A stretch of 64,000 bases of DNA from NCBI RefSeq assembly GCF_000304475.1, contig NC_018946.1, positions 434,001 through 498,000 of the forward strand. Direction: 5' to 3'. The notes beneath the pieces were generated by a model that saw only the letters and a program-made list of their open reading frames with translations, was not told where the DNA came from and made no database searches. Numbering within the stretch: position 1 is the stretch's first letter; each line of letters begins with the position of its first letter. A program made the translations under genes and the position numbers. This document shows, in pieces, positions 1 to 9,292 of the stretch. This DNA is from Kazachstania africana CBS 2517 (lineage: Eukaryota; Ascomycota; Saccharomycetes; Saccharomycetales; Saccharomycetaceae).

Positions 1-786
1 CGTGATGAAGTTTACAGTCAAATTAGAAAGATTAGATCTGATTTCGATAATGAATTTAAAGCTTTCAAATTGAAGTTAGAAAAAGAACGTTTAAAGCGTG
101 AACAAGATCAATTATTATCAAAATTATTAGAACAAAAGGAAAATGATATCACTAAATTAACTGAAAAATTAAACATGGCAAAGACACCAGCATTTACTTA
201 CGAAATTGAAGCCATTGAAAACTCTTTAGTTCATTTAGATCCAACTTACACAAAACCAACAAAGAATGTGTTATCTGGTTTCGAATCTGAACCCTCAAAA
301 ATTGAAAATAAAATCAATATTAAACAAGTCAATAATGATGATTTAGTCTTGGTTCAAAAAGCTGAAGTTGATCCATTCACCAGAAACACTGCTCCATCAA
401 AATCTAAAAAATATAAGAAGAAGCAATCCAAATCAAATGAAAATACCGGTACTTCAGTTTTTAACAAGATTGATGGTAAATTCTCTCTAGAACCAACTTT
501 AATTGCTACTCTTTCAGAATTAGATGTTGTTGTTCCAATCTCAAATGATGATGTCCAAAAGACTATTGATGAATTAAAGGCCAAGCATGAAGAACTCTTA
601 TCTAAGCAAGATGAAGCTACTGAACAAAATGTCAAAGAAGCTCAAAGTAAATTAGATGCTTTAGTCAAAGACTATGAAGCAAAGGAAGAAAAAATCAAAA
701 AGGATTTAGAAGCTAAGAGACAAAAGGAAAAAGAACAACAGGAAAAAGAACAAGATGAAGAACAAAGTGAAAACAAACAACAATAA
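1..786 (+). CDS. BFR1: BFR1 (5'-partial), mRNP/nuclear-segregation coiled-coil protein
   Basis: The reading frame is open from the first base of the window, so this is the C-terminal 261 residues of a longer protein (S. cerevisiae Bfr1 is about 470 aa). It is very rich in Lys, Glu and Gln and predicted to be coiled coil at both ends, with a less charged middle. In yeast Bfr1 binds mRNA with Scp160 at polysomes on the ER and affects chromosome segregation. Identification rests on composition plus gene order: it is followed, convergently, by MCA1 and then LIP5 and SLK19, matching YOR198C-YOR195W. It ends in TAA, and the T-rich stretch just downstream is a probable 3'-end region. Similarity by eye alone would not be decisive for such a low-complexity protein. 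Confidence 0.8.
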   Translation, partial: RDEVYSQIRKIRSDFDNEFKAFKLKLEKERLKREQDQLLSKLLEQKENDITKLTEKLNMAKTPAFTYEIEAIENSLVHLDPTYTKPTKNVLSGFESEPSKIENKINIKQVNNDDLVLVQKAEVDPFTRNTAPSKSKKYKKKQSKSNENTGTSVFNKIDGKFSLEPTLIATLSELDVVVPISNDDVQKTIDELKAKHEELLSKQDEATEQNVKEAQSKLDALVKDYEAKEEKIKKDLEAKRQKEKEQQEKEQDEEQSENKQQ

Positions 787-848
787 TGAAATTGTTTTCT
801 CATTTATGTAAAGCACAGTTTTTTTTTGTATCATTTTATAAATTTGTT

Positions 849-1931
849 CTAGAAAATAAATTGTAAATTAACATCTATAGGGTGTGAAGCTGATAATTGT
901 GGTTTTTGAGAGTACTTTCCTCTCAATTCCTGTCTCATATTCTGTAACAGAGATAAATATGACTGTTGCGGTTGTAAATTCAAAACTTTGATAAATGCGT
1001 ATGACATAGCACCAATATTCTGACCGTCTTCAACAGCATCTGCTGATGTCTGGTCATCCTTCGAACCTGACAACATTATAACGTCGGCGGCTGAGAATTT
1101 GATTTGTTTGACTCTATCTCTTATGCCAGTACTTGAATTTTTATTCCAAAATGATGACGCCATAGACCCCAACGATGTTATCATTCCCATATTATTGCCT
1201 GTAGCGTATGAAAGAGCAACATTCAGACCATCTTGACCTACATTTTTCCAAGCATTTGGCTCTTTGATAACACCTTTCGTTGAGTAACAGTATGGCAAAT
1301 CAAGTGCACTACCTGAATGGCAGGAATCGAATAGCGCAGTCAACCTGACACCTTGCGGTAACGTACGTACCATAATTTCATGCATCTCATCATCGACAAT
1401 ATGACCAGCTGTCTGGAAATCCACCGGGTAAATGACACTATCAAATCCATCAACTTCATCGCCGTCTAAATCCTTGGTTTGTCCACCATGACCAGAATAG
1501 TGGAAAAAAAGTGTATCATTTGCCTGTACATTACTCACCAGCCAATACATTGCTCTGATCATATTCTCTCGTGTCGGGACCCGTACATATTCCCTATTAT
1601 CATCGGTCAATATGACAATATCGTCTGGATTATAACCGTACTGAGTAGTTAAAAAATTGTAAATGTTCTGTGTATCATTGATACAACCTCGTAATTGATT
1701 TTGAGAGCCAATATAATTGATACCAACCAGCAGAGCCTTACGTTTCCCCGTACATTGCGAATATTGATACTTTGTATGTGGGTCTAATTCTGAATTGAAA
1801 GTCTGAGGTCTGATCGGCGGTGCTACCAATTGTTGGGGCTGAATATATCCAGCATACCGTTCATTGGCAGTATTATTATAATTATTAGCACTGTTGTTGT
1901 TATACGTGTATCTACCCTGACCTGGAAACAT
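849..1931 (-). CDS. MCA1: Metacaspase Mca1/Yca1
   Basis: A 360-residue metacaspase (clan CD cysteine peptidase). The catalytic dyad is visible: His148 in FHYSGHGGQ and Cys204 in FDSCHSGSALDLPY. It cleaves after Arg/Lys and in yeast acts in protein quality control and stress-induced death. The N-terminal prodomain is only about 60 residues, with Asn/Tyr- and Gln-rich patches (YNNNSANNYNN), so it is shorter than in S. cerevisiae (432 aa total). The start ATG is the first in frame. It is convergent with BFR1 and divergent from LIP5, sharing about 210 bp of promoter. The p20/p10 core looks intact, so an active enzyme is expected. Confidence 0.97.
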   Translation of the reverse strand: MFPGQGRYTYNNNSANNYNNTANERYAGYIQPQQLVAPPIRPQTFNSELDPHTKYQYSQCTGKRKALLVGINYIGSQNQLRGCINDTQNIYNFLTTQYGYNPDDIVILTDDNREYVRVPTRENMIRAMYWLVSNVQANDTLFFHYSGHGGQTKDLDGDEVDGFDSVIYPVDFQTAGHIVDDEMHEIMVRTLPQGVRLTALFDSCHSGSALDLPYCYSTKGVIKEPNAWKNVGQDGLNVALSYATGNNMGMITSLGSMASSFWNKNSSTGIRDRVKQIKFSAADVIMLSGSKDDQTSADAVEDGQNIGAMSYAFIKVLNLQPQQSYLSLLQNMRQELRGKYSQKPQLSASHPIDVNLQFIF

Positions 1932-2144
1932 CTGTAGTCTTATTTCTTTACTTTATCTTCTCTTGTTATAGCATCTCAGTTCAAGCTAAGTTTTCCCTAA
2001 TATCAAATTAGATTTTCGGACATCAAGTAATTCGAAAGTGATGATACTTGAATCATATTATACAAGGAACTGCGATAGTGACTCCAATATTAGTCTGGTT
2101 TTATAGCAGCAGTGATTCTGGTAACCATATTGGAGGCTAGAGGC

Positions 2145-3245
2145 ATGTTCAGACTTACTTGGCTCTCTCGAAGGACTATTGTAACAGATCTATCTTCTGT
2201 TAAGCCCCGAAGAAGAATCATTCAATTTAAAGATAAACTGAATAAAGGTCCATCATTCCAGGACTTCTTAACTGGTAAGGCTCAGAATATTATATTTGAT
2301 CCATTGGAAGAGATACGTCAAAATATGGATGATGATGAAATGAAGAAATTACCTTCATGGCTAAAAGTGCAGATTCCAAAAGGTAAAAATTTTACGAAAG
2401 TGCATAACGACTTAAAAGATTTGAAATTGACCACTGTATGTCAAGAAGCTAAATGTCCCAATATCGGCGAATGTTGGCGTGGGAAGGATAAGAGCAAGGC
2501 TACTGCTACCATCATGTTATTAGGTGATACCTGTACAAGAGGTTGCAGATTCTGTTCGGTGAAAACTAGTAGGAATCCGGCACCACCAGACCCTAAAGAA
2601 CCAGAAAACACTGCTGAAGCTATTAGAAGGTGGGGACTCGGATATGTCGTGTTAACTACCGTAGATAGAGACGATTTGGCCGATGGAGGGGCCCACCATC
2701 TTGCTCAAACGGTAAGACTCATCAAAGAAAAAACTTCCAATAAAGTCTTGGTAGAGACATTATCTGGAGATTTTAGAGGAGATATGGAGATGGTTGATGT
2801 AATGGCAAGAAGCGGATTGGATGTTTACGCACATAATCTCGAGACTGTTGAAGAACTCACACCGCACGTAAGAGATAGAAGAGCCGGTTACAGACAGTCA
2901 CTCGCTGTCTTGAAAAGAGCTAAGGAGACAGTGCCAACTTTACTTACGAAAAGCTCAATAATGTTAGGATTTGGTGAAACTGATGAACAACTTTTAAGAA
3001 CTCTAAAAGACTTGAGAACTGTTGATTGCGATGTCGTTACATTTGGACAGTATATGAGACCTACAAAGAGACATATGAAAGTAGTAGAATACGTGCATCC
3101 TACAAAATTTGAATATTGGCAAAAAGTTGCAATGGATTTAGGATTTGTATATTGCGCCTCTGGTCCTTTAGTTAGATCATCCTATAAGGCTGGGGAATAC
3201 TTTATTGAAAACGTACTGAAAAAAAGGAAGCTAGATAACTTGTGA
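2145..3245 (+). CDS. LIP5: Lipoyl synthase, mitochondrial
   Basis: Radical-SAM lipoyl synthase inserts two sulfurs into protein-bound octanoate in mitochondria, completing lipoate on pyruvate and 2-oxoglutarate dehydrogenases and the glycine cleavage system. Both Fe-S clusters are visible: the auxiliary cluster cysteines 99, 104 and 110 ([12 protein letters not shown]) and the radical-SAM triad 130, 134 and 137 (CTRGCRFC). The N-terminus is rich in Arg and Ser with few acids, as expected for a matrix targeting sequence. The frame is open 11 codons upstream, but without an ATG, so translation is placed at the ATG at 2145, giving 366 aa. A partner enzyme subunit that uses lipoylated E2 (PDB1) lies at 32.8 kb. 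Confidence 0.96.
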   Translation: MFRLTWLSRRTIVTDLSSVKPRRRIIQFKDKLNKGPSFQDFLTGKAQNIIFDPLEEIRQNMDDDEMKKLPSWLKVQIPKGKNFTKVHNDLKDLKLTTVCQEAKCPNIGECWRGKDKSKATATIMLLGDTCTRGCRFCSVKTSRNPAPPDPKEPENTAEAIRRWGLGYVVLTTVDRDDLADGGAHHLAQTVRLIKEKTSNKVLVETLSGDFRGDMEMVDVMARSGLDVYAHNLETVEELTPHVRDRRAGYRQSLAVLKRAKETVPTLLTKSSIMLGFGETDEQLLRTLKDLRTVDCDVVTFGQYMRPTKRHMKVVEYVHPTKFEYWQKVAMDLGFVYCASGPLVRSSYKAGEYFIENVLKKRKLDNL

Positions 3246-3388
3246 ATATATATATATAGCCTTTTTTGTACAATTTATTTATTGACTACCAGAATTCATT
3301 TATTTATTTTATCTATTTGATGAAGGCGAAGAGTGGTTATATAGATATGTTACCTGTATGACGGGAGAGAAATATTTAGCTTTTTTTT

Positions 3389-5587
3389 CTACTCTTTAGT
3401 TTCTAATATTTTTAATAGTTCTTGTTTTTCCCTTCTTTCGTTTTCAATTTGCTTATTCAATTGCTCAATTTCTTGGTTGAAGCCCTTATTTTCTAACGAC
3501 AGCCTTTCAATTTCAGACTGATACTTTGATTCATAACTTTTTTTCAGTAGTTTGACCTTCTGTTCATGTTTTGAAGAGTATTTAACGTAAAGGTCATCTG
3601 CTAGGTTCTTCAACCTTTGAGTTATATCTCGTTCGTTGTGTTCCATCTTTTGTCTCCAGCTTGTTATCTGACTTTCAAGTGCCTTAATTTGTTCTTGACT
3701 GTCTTTATCTTTCAACTCAAAATCTTTCTTTAAAGTCTCAACCGCCGAATGATCTTCATGGGTATTTTGTTCAAAGCTTTCTAATTGTGATTTCAATTGT
3801 TCATTTACTTTTTTCAATTGAGTTATTTCATCGTAACCGCCCTTTAAAGATTTCTCTAGCGAATCGACCGTTTTATGTAAGGATTCTAACTCATCATTTC
3901 TCTCAACTTCAACATTTTTATTCTTGAGTTGAATACTTTCTAACTCTATTGATACCTTTTTATACTCTTCATCTTGCTTCAAACTTTCAGATTTCAAAAT
4001 TTCGATTTCTTCATCTAACTTGCTATTTAGTTCCTGTAATTGGTCATTGGATTCTCTCAGGGATTCAATTTGGGAATTTAGCTCTGTAACCTCTGCCGTC
4101 CGAATGCTGGAGTTATCATTAACTTCTTCAAATTTGCTCTTTAAGGCGGTTAAATCATTTTCTAAGTTGGTTTTTGTACTATTTAAATTTTCTATTTCCT
4201 TTTGACAACTTTGTAATGATGAAATAGTTTCGTTTAATGCTGATATTTTAGATTCTAGAATTGAAACTTCATTTTCTTTATCGAGTTCAATTTTCTCTAA
4301 TTTTTTCTGTAATTCTTTTCGTTCTTCTTGTAAGCTGTTGACTTCATTTAACAAGTCACTATTCTTATTTTCTTCTTTAGCTACACTTAGTAACTCATTC
4401 AATTCAGTTATTTGATTTTCCAATGATTCATTTCTAGAGGTGAGTTCACTGAATTGTTCCTTTATTTGAGCGAATTTCTCATCTGCGGAATCCTTTTCAT
4501 TTTCCAATTCGGAAAACCTTGTTTCCCAGTTTTTCCCTTGATTGATAAGTTTTTCATTTTCGATAGATAAATTGTTAAGCAATTCTTTATTTTTCTTCAA
4601 AGCATCATTTTCACTTATTAAATTGTCGTATTTAGATTTCAGTAATGATTGGTTTGCATTCAATGTGTTAATTTCATTTTTAAATTCGGTCACTTTCACT
4701 TTTAGTTTTTCATTTTTACTGACTAGTTCATTATTCACTACTTGCATTTCATTCAATTTTGTAACTATTTCGTTTTTTTCAGTCATTAAGTTGTCAATTT
4801 CTTTCTTTTGATTAACGTATTCGTTGTTCAACCGATCAAAATTTAGTGAAATTTCATTTATTTTGGAATTTTTATCATAAACTTCCTTGTTTAATTCATT
4901 ATTTCTCTTATTAACTAATTCTATTACTTTATTGAAATCATAATTTTCATCCTCCCCATTATCCGCAGAAGGTTTTACTGGAGTCAACTTATGACTGAAT
5001 AATTCGTCAAGATTATCATTTTTCAAAGGCGATACACCTTCGATCATACTGATTGGAACAGGTGAACTCCTTTCATCATCAAATATATTGACATCTTCTT
5101 GTTTCAAATCTGGAACATCACTCAACTTTATCTTTTTATCAATATGGGTATTACTGTTGTTGTCATTACTATCTTTATTTGGCGAGCTTAAATCGATTTT
5201 CAGCGGCGAATGATTTAGCTGTACGTTACTATTGAACATTTGATTAATATCTAACTGTTCCAGTGTATTCGAAGCAGTGCCTCTTTCTTCATTATTTCTT
5301 CCAAAATCTAAAGATAGATTTGAATTATTTGAATCACACGTAGCGGCATTTCTCTTTTTAGCAGAAAGGCTGTGAGGGTATACTTTCAAATGGGAAATCG
5401 GTGTAACATTGTCTGAGCTGCTAATTTCATCCAAAACGTTCGTTATATTAGAAGGTGTAAGGTTGTGTTGCTCCTTTGAATTCGACAATATCGGAAGCTC
5501 ATTCTCCCCGCTCTTCCTGACATTGGCATCAGTCTTTTGGCCTATAGTTTGTTTCAGTGGCGTCACTGGTACCTGATCGTAATCCAT
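3389..5587 (-). CDS. SLK19: Slk19, kinetochore/spindle-midzone coiled-coil protein
   Basis: A 732-residue protein with an unstructured, Ser/Asn-rich N-terminal third containing several SP/TP sites, followed from about residue 210 to the end by almost uninterrupted predicted coiled coil. In S. cerevisiae Slk19 (821 aa) is a kinetochore and midzone protein of the FEAR network, cleaved by separase at anaphase. No separase site was assigned. The assignment depends on architecture and on gene order next to LIP5 and PEX27 (YOR195W), because coiled-coil sequence is poorly diagnostic. An ACGCG element (MCB core) lies about 90 bp upstream at 5677-5681, consistent with cell-cycle expression but only one short motif. 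Confidence 0.85.
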   Translation of the reverse strand: MDYDQVPVTPLKQTIGQKTDANVRKSGENELPILSNSKEQHNLTPSNITNVLDEISSSDNVTPISHLKVYPHSLSAKKRNAATCDSNNSNLSLDFGRNNEERGTASNTLEQLDINQMFNSNVQLNHSPLKIDLSSPNKDSNDNNSNTHIDKKIKLSDVPDLKQEDVNIFDDERSSPVPISMIEGVSPLKNDNLDELFSHKLTPVKPSADNGEDENYDFNKVIELVNKRNNELNKEVYDKNSKINEISLNFDRLNNEYVNQKKEIDNLMTEKNEIVTKLNEMQVVNNELVSKNEKLKVKVTEFKNEINTLNANQSLLKSKYDNLISENDALKKNKELLNNLSIENEKLINQGKNWETRFSELENEKDSADEKFAQIKEQFSELTSRNESLENQITELNELLSVAKEENKNSDLLNEVNSLQEERKELQKKLEKIELDKENEVSILESKISALNETISSLQSCQKEIENLNSTKTNLENDLTALKSKFEEVNDNSSIRTAEVTELNSQIESLRESNDQLQELNSKLDEEIEILKSESLKQDEEYKKVSIELESIQLKNKNVEVERNDELESLHKTVDSLEKSLKGGYDEITQLKKVNEQLKSQLESFEQNTHEDHSAVETLKKDFELKDKDSQEQIKALESQITSWRQKMEHNERDITQRLKNLADDLYVKYSSKHEQKVKLLKKSYESKYQSEIERLSLENKGFNQEIEQLNKQIENERREKQELLKILETKE

Positions 5588-5873
5588 TGGAATGATAGCG
5601 TTCTTTTCTTATCTTCAACTGAAACTTATTACTGACTCTAACATGTTTTTCATTTGTTTATACATTTTTTAACTTTACGCGCCTTCGAAAATCTTTTTTG
5701 AGTGAAAAATCGATGAGGTTATAAAGCTTTAACTATGTTATTAATATATACAGTAGATAAAGACTAGAAGTGTATAGTGGGGAGTGAATTCGGTCCACTG
5801 CAATGAATGGAAAAGTTTGCCAGGCCTTTTTCTGGGTCTAAAATTGTCAATTGGAATGGATAATGGAGTGCAT

Positions 5874-6953
5874 TTATTCTGATTTTTGCTTGGATGAATA
5901 AATATCATCTTTTGCATTTATCCACAGTTTATAGAATCCAATAAGGCCTGATACGAGTGACAGAACTCCGTAGGTCCCCTTTGGTATTATTTTAGCGTCG
6001 TATACTTTGAAAAAATCAATAGAATTTGCCATGAAATCGAATATTAATTTAGAGATTTCGAGGTGTATGACTTTTTTCTGTCTTTTAAGGTCATTTAGTT
6101 GAGCATAAATATCTATAGTATCATTGTAAAAAAGTTTGTTATTATTTGAAATTTGGAAATTGATTGCTTCTCTTTTAATCTTGATTAGAAGATTCAGTTC
6201 GAATTCCTTTTGTTGGTTTGTGTTTAATTGACTCAGATTATTTATTAAACTTAGAACGATATCATACTGCCAGGAAAGTACTTGATGTCTCGATATCCTT
6301 TCGTAGAAATATGGATTCGACCAAACTTTGAATTTATGTAACAGTACTAATTCATCACATATCGTATAATATAGATTAATCAGATCATTAATCTTGAATG
6401 TTTCATTTATGGACTGCAACGATAAATGCTTACGATTGGTATACAATTTTTTAATGGCTTTAATGAAATCCCACGTCAGAAATGGACTATTTCCGAATCT
6501 AAGGATGTATCGATACGTACTTAATTGACTTGAAATGTATGATAGCGTTTTAACGAATTTTTGCAAAAAGAATATGATTAGAAGCCTTGGTTTATTGACT
6601 AAAAGGTTCATAACGATATTGTTAACATTTGATTTGGAAATATATGATTTGGGTTTTGATTCTTTCTCAATGAATAGTATGATTAAATCCAGAGTGTATT
6701 TGACGATCTTAGCAAATTTATCTTTCCCACTAAGAGAATTAAGAAGATATTGCAATATTTCCAAATTCGTAACGGTAATTTTAGTCATATCCTTTACGTT
6801 TGGAATGGTAACGTTATTGCTATTATTATTATTATTTGATTCATCCTTCCTCGGTGATAAAATCTTTAATTCCTCGACAAAATTGTCACTGTCACCACTT
6901 ATATTATGGTACGTATTATGGTATTGGTAGTTTCCTGTACCGTACGAATCCAT
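5874..6953 (-). CDS. PEX27: Pex11-family peroxisomal membrane protein (Pex27/Pex25)
   Basis: A peroxisome-size and proliferation protein of the Pex11/Pex25/Pex27 group, acting at the peroxisomal membrane. The mid-region LRFGNSPF is a family hallmark, and the C-terminus has a hydrophobic stretch (YGVLSLVSGLIGFYKLW) like other members. An N-terminal Ser/Asn-rich segment precedes the domain. The frame extends 19 codons further up to 7010, but that extension is encoded by a CT microsatellite (Arg/Glu repeat), so I place the start at the ATG at 6953 (359 aa). PEX25 and PEX27 are duplicates; position beside SLK19 favours PEX27 (YOR193W). TOA1, which sits between them in S. cerevisiae, is not here. 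Confidence 0.85.
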   Translation of the reverse strand: MDSYGTGNYQYHNTYHNISGDSDNFVEELKILSPRKDESNNNNNSNNVTIPNVKDMTKITVTNLEILQYLLNSLSGKDKFAKIVKYTLDLIILFIEKESKPKSYISKSNVNNIVMNLLVNKPRLLIIFFLQKFVKTLSYISSQLSTYRYILRFGNSPFLTWDFIKAIKKLYTNRKHLSLQSINETFKINDLINLYYTICDELVLLHKFKVWSNPYFYERISRHQVLSWQYDIVLSLINNLSQLNTNQQKEFELNLLIKIKREAINFQISNNNKLFYNDTIDIYAQLNDLKRQKKVIHLEISKLIFDFMANSIDFFKVYDAKIIPKGTYGVLSLVSGLIGFYKLWINAKDDIYSSKQKSE

Positions 6954-6970
6954 CGCTACAGACACTAAAC

Positions 6971-6990
6971 TCTCTCTCTCTCTCTCTCTC
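6971..6990. repeat. (TC)10 microsatellite in the PEX27 leader
   Basis: Dinucleotide repeat immediately upstream of the preferred PEX27 start codon. It would encode alternating Arg/Glu if the upstream in-frame ATG at 7010 were used. Confidence 0.95.
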
Positions 6991-7084
6991 TTACACTCAA
7001 TAGAATCCACCTTAATCTGTCGATTGTATTGATTTTATTTACTCTGAGAACAGCTGCTTTAACGGCGTAAATAAACAGCGAAAC

Positions 7085-7094
7085 AAAAAAAAAA
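7085..7094 (-). terminator. Pol III terminator of the initiator tRNA-Met gene
   Basis: On the minus strand a run of ten T residues lies 24 bp past the tRNA 3' end, after a shorter five-T run. Long T runs of this kind terminate RNA polymerase III. Confidence 0.8.
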
Positions 7095-7117
7095 GAGTAA
7101 TTTTTTAAAAAGCAAAT

Positions 7118-7189
7118 TAGCGCCGCTCTGTTTCGATCAGAGGACATCAGGGTTATGAGCCCTGCGCGCTTCCACTGCGCCACGGCGCT
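7118..7189 (-). tRNA. Initiator tRNA-Met (CAU)
   Basis: A 72-nt tRNA with anticodon CAT in GGGCTCATAACCC. It has the eukaryotic initiator features: an A1:U72 terminal pair, three GC pairs closing the anticodon stem, and ATCGAAA in the T loop instead of TTCRA. The T stem is CTCTG/CAGAG, where S. cerevisiae has CTCGG/CCGAG as I recall it; the change is compensatory, so the stem is intact. No intron. Besides translation initiation, this tRNA is the reverse-transcription primer of Ty1/Ty2-type elements, and a matching primer-binding site occurs at 13576. Confidence 0.96.
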
Positions 7190-8399
7190 TCTAATTTGTG
7201 ATTTTTTTGTTGGAGTGAGGAAACCCAATGGATCTGCCACAACATGAAGACACCCCAAATTTAAAAGATACGTTACATCTGAGACAGGGAAAGAGACAAT
7301 TTTTACTTTTCATCTATTTTCCTAGTGCTGGAACTATCTGTCGTTTTGCAATTGATTAACAGCTATGATAACAAACTTATAGCAAAAATATAACAAAGAT
7401 TTAAACTACATCAGGATGGATCGAGACGTAAACCAGCAAAACCAAGGTAACGCAGGGCGAAGGATGTGGTATTCTTGTTAAGAATGAGAAAGGGCTACAT
7501 ATTTTAGAGTCAGAATGAAAAACAAATGACTGTACAAGGTGAGAGAGATCTAGAAACGGATAAACATGAAAGAGAGCTTCAAAGTTTATTGGGTCCTTAT
7601 AATATCTTCTTAATTAATTAGTCCATATAAAAACAGCGGTACTTTTGAAGTATACTGAATAAACTCTCATTACTTCTTACTTGAAAAACAAGCCTGAATC
7701 ACCATTTAAAAATCAGCCAGAGATCCTTCCCTACGTCGCTCAGATGAAAAATTGGAGATTATATCAATGCTGTAATATCATAAAAGCTTATTACAATGCT
7801 TCTTCCGGAACCATAACCCTGTTTACTGCGGTACGATCTTGCGGGTCTTTCACTCTGGAATTACCTCTACTGTCAGAAAGTATGAAGAGCTGACGCGAAC
7901 CTGAGCCACTCCTTAGCAAAGTTCAGCCCTTGTCTGTAAGGACTATACAGCGGAGTACCACTGAATACAGTCACTCTTGATAAGTGTACATTCTTCTCGA
8001 CTCCATAATAGGACTCTTTACGCATTCTTGAACAGTAGACATTGACGCCCGTCACAATAAATACACCTTAATCAGACCACCGCATTATCGCCAAAACACA
8101 CAACCACCATCATCATCATCACTAGGAGACAGTTCCATGTACAGAAGGGTGCCCACCACCATCAACTGGCCGCTATTCATTTGAATTCAGTTGGCGCTAG
8201 TGGTATATGCATCGTGTGATACGAACCCTACTTTATCTCTCTTTAGGGTTGGATTATCGGAAAGTTTTTGGTTTTACTGTCAATTGAATTGACCAGAAAG
8301 TTGATATAAATTTTGATTGACATATGGAAGAGACCAGACAGTTTAGTGTAATCTATAGACAGCTTAGAGACAATCTTTGGGTAATAGCGTTGGGAGAAA
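7190..8399. other. 1.2 kb gene-free region between tRNA-iMet and UBS1
   Basis: No protein-coding frame here looks real: the frames are short (60-97 codons), overlap on both strands and match nothing I recognise. The stretch lies directly upstream of a Pol III gene, the usual landing zone for Ty elements, so decayed LTR sequence is possible. A TATA-like CCATATAAAAA at about 7623 followed by a pyrimidine-rich segment would suit an old LTR, but I cannot delimit one. It also marks a break between YOR-type and YBR-type gene order. Confidence 0.5.
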
Positions 8400-9155
8400 A
8401 TGGTGACTTCAATAACTAGAAAACTTTTGAGAGATTGGAAGTTTCTCATGCGTCATAATAATGATATGATGCAAGATAATAAAACCTTTTTCTATCTTTC
8501 GCCACAGGATTCAAATTTGCATATTTGGCATGTGGTATTGATTGACCCAACTACAAAATCTGAAGTTTACATACTGCTCTATTTCACTGATCCTTCGAAT
8601 GAAAATGTTATGCAAAATAGTCCAGGTGATAATATATCTTCAAGTCATAATATCGTCATCCTAATGAGATGTTTAACTCCAAGCAGTGTTTTTCCCATAA
8701 ATAAAAACATCTCTTTGAATCATCTGAGTTCATATCTTCTTTCTAAGGGTTTCAGACCTTTTTTAATGGAACTTTGGCACATCTTTTTCGACAATAGCCA
8801 TAATATTAGCATAGAAAATGCAAGGTTATTGCATGCTTGGAATCGAATCATGTATAAGGACTTTAAATTGCATTTCCCATTTCTAATGGGCAACTTACGA
8901 CAAGGAGATTATCAAATGGTTAAAAATTTGTCGAAGAATCTGTCAAATAATGTGGATCTAAATATCTTTCTCCATCAAAATGCTAATTCTATAGTCACTC
9001 CATGTGAAAATAACATTCAACATCATTCTACAAACATTCATGCTGAGACAAATTCTCATCCCTCTACGAAAAGACAACGATTAGATTTATTTAAGTTCAT
9101 TTCTAATAAGCATGATCCCAATGACAATACTAGTTTACCAAGAAAACTGAGATAA
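8400..9155 (+). CDS. UBS1: Ubs1, ubiquitin-conjugating-enzyme-like suppressor
   Basis: A 251-residue protein whose first 170 residues resemble a divergent E2 (UBC) fold without an obvious active-site Cys context. In S. cerevisiae Ubs1 (277 aa) was found as a suppressor of cdc34 and is thought to act positively on Cdc34 function. The tail is polar, Asn/His-rich, with a basic TKRQRLDLF segment that could be a nuclear localisation signal. Sequence similarity is weak by eye; the call leans on being next to TYR1, POP7 and PEX32 in the YBR165W-YBR168W order. It is convergent with TYR1, with 137 bp between them. Confidence 0.75.
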   Translation: MVTSITRKLLRDWKFLMRHNNDMMQDNKTFFYLSPQDSNLHIWHVVLIDPTTKSEVYILLYFTDPSNENVMQNSPGDNISSSHNIVILMRCLTPSSVFPINKNISLNHLSSYLLSKGFRPFLMELWHIFFDNSHNISIENARLLHAWNRIMYKDFKLHFPFLMGNLRQGDYQMVKNLSKNLSNNVDLNIFLHQNANSIVTPCENNIQHHSTNIHAETNSHPSTKRQRLDLFKFISNKHDPNDNTSLPRKLR

Positions 9156-9292
9156 CTTCAAAAAAAAAAATGCATAATATATATTCATTCAACTTACTTT
9201 ACATAGGACATCGTTTGTTTTTTTATATCTTATATACGTGTCTTTCAATTATATTTATAATTTTATCACATTAATTCGTGCATCATTAAACT

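Noticed and set aside
6965..7258. 97-codon frame on the minus strand over tRNA-iMet and the PEX27 leader
   Set aside because: It is read through a tRNA gene and a CT microsatellite and resembles no protein.
7681..7893. 70-codon frame upstream of UBS1, considered as a Gag fragment
   Set aside because: No zinc knuckle, Gag or LTR boundary could be matched; composition looks random.
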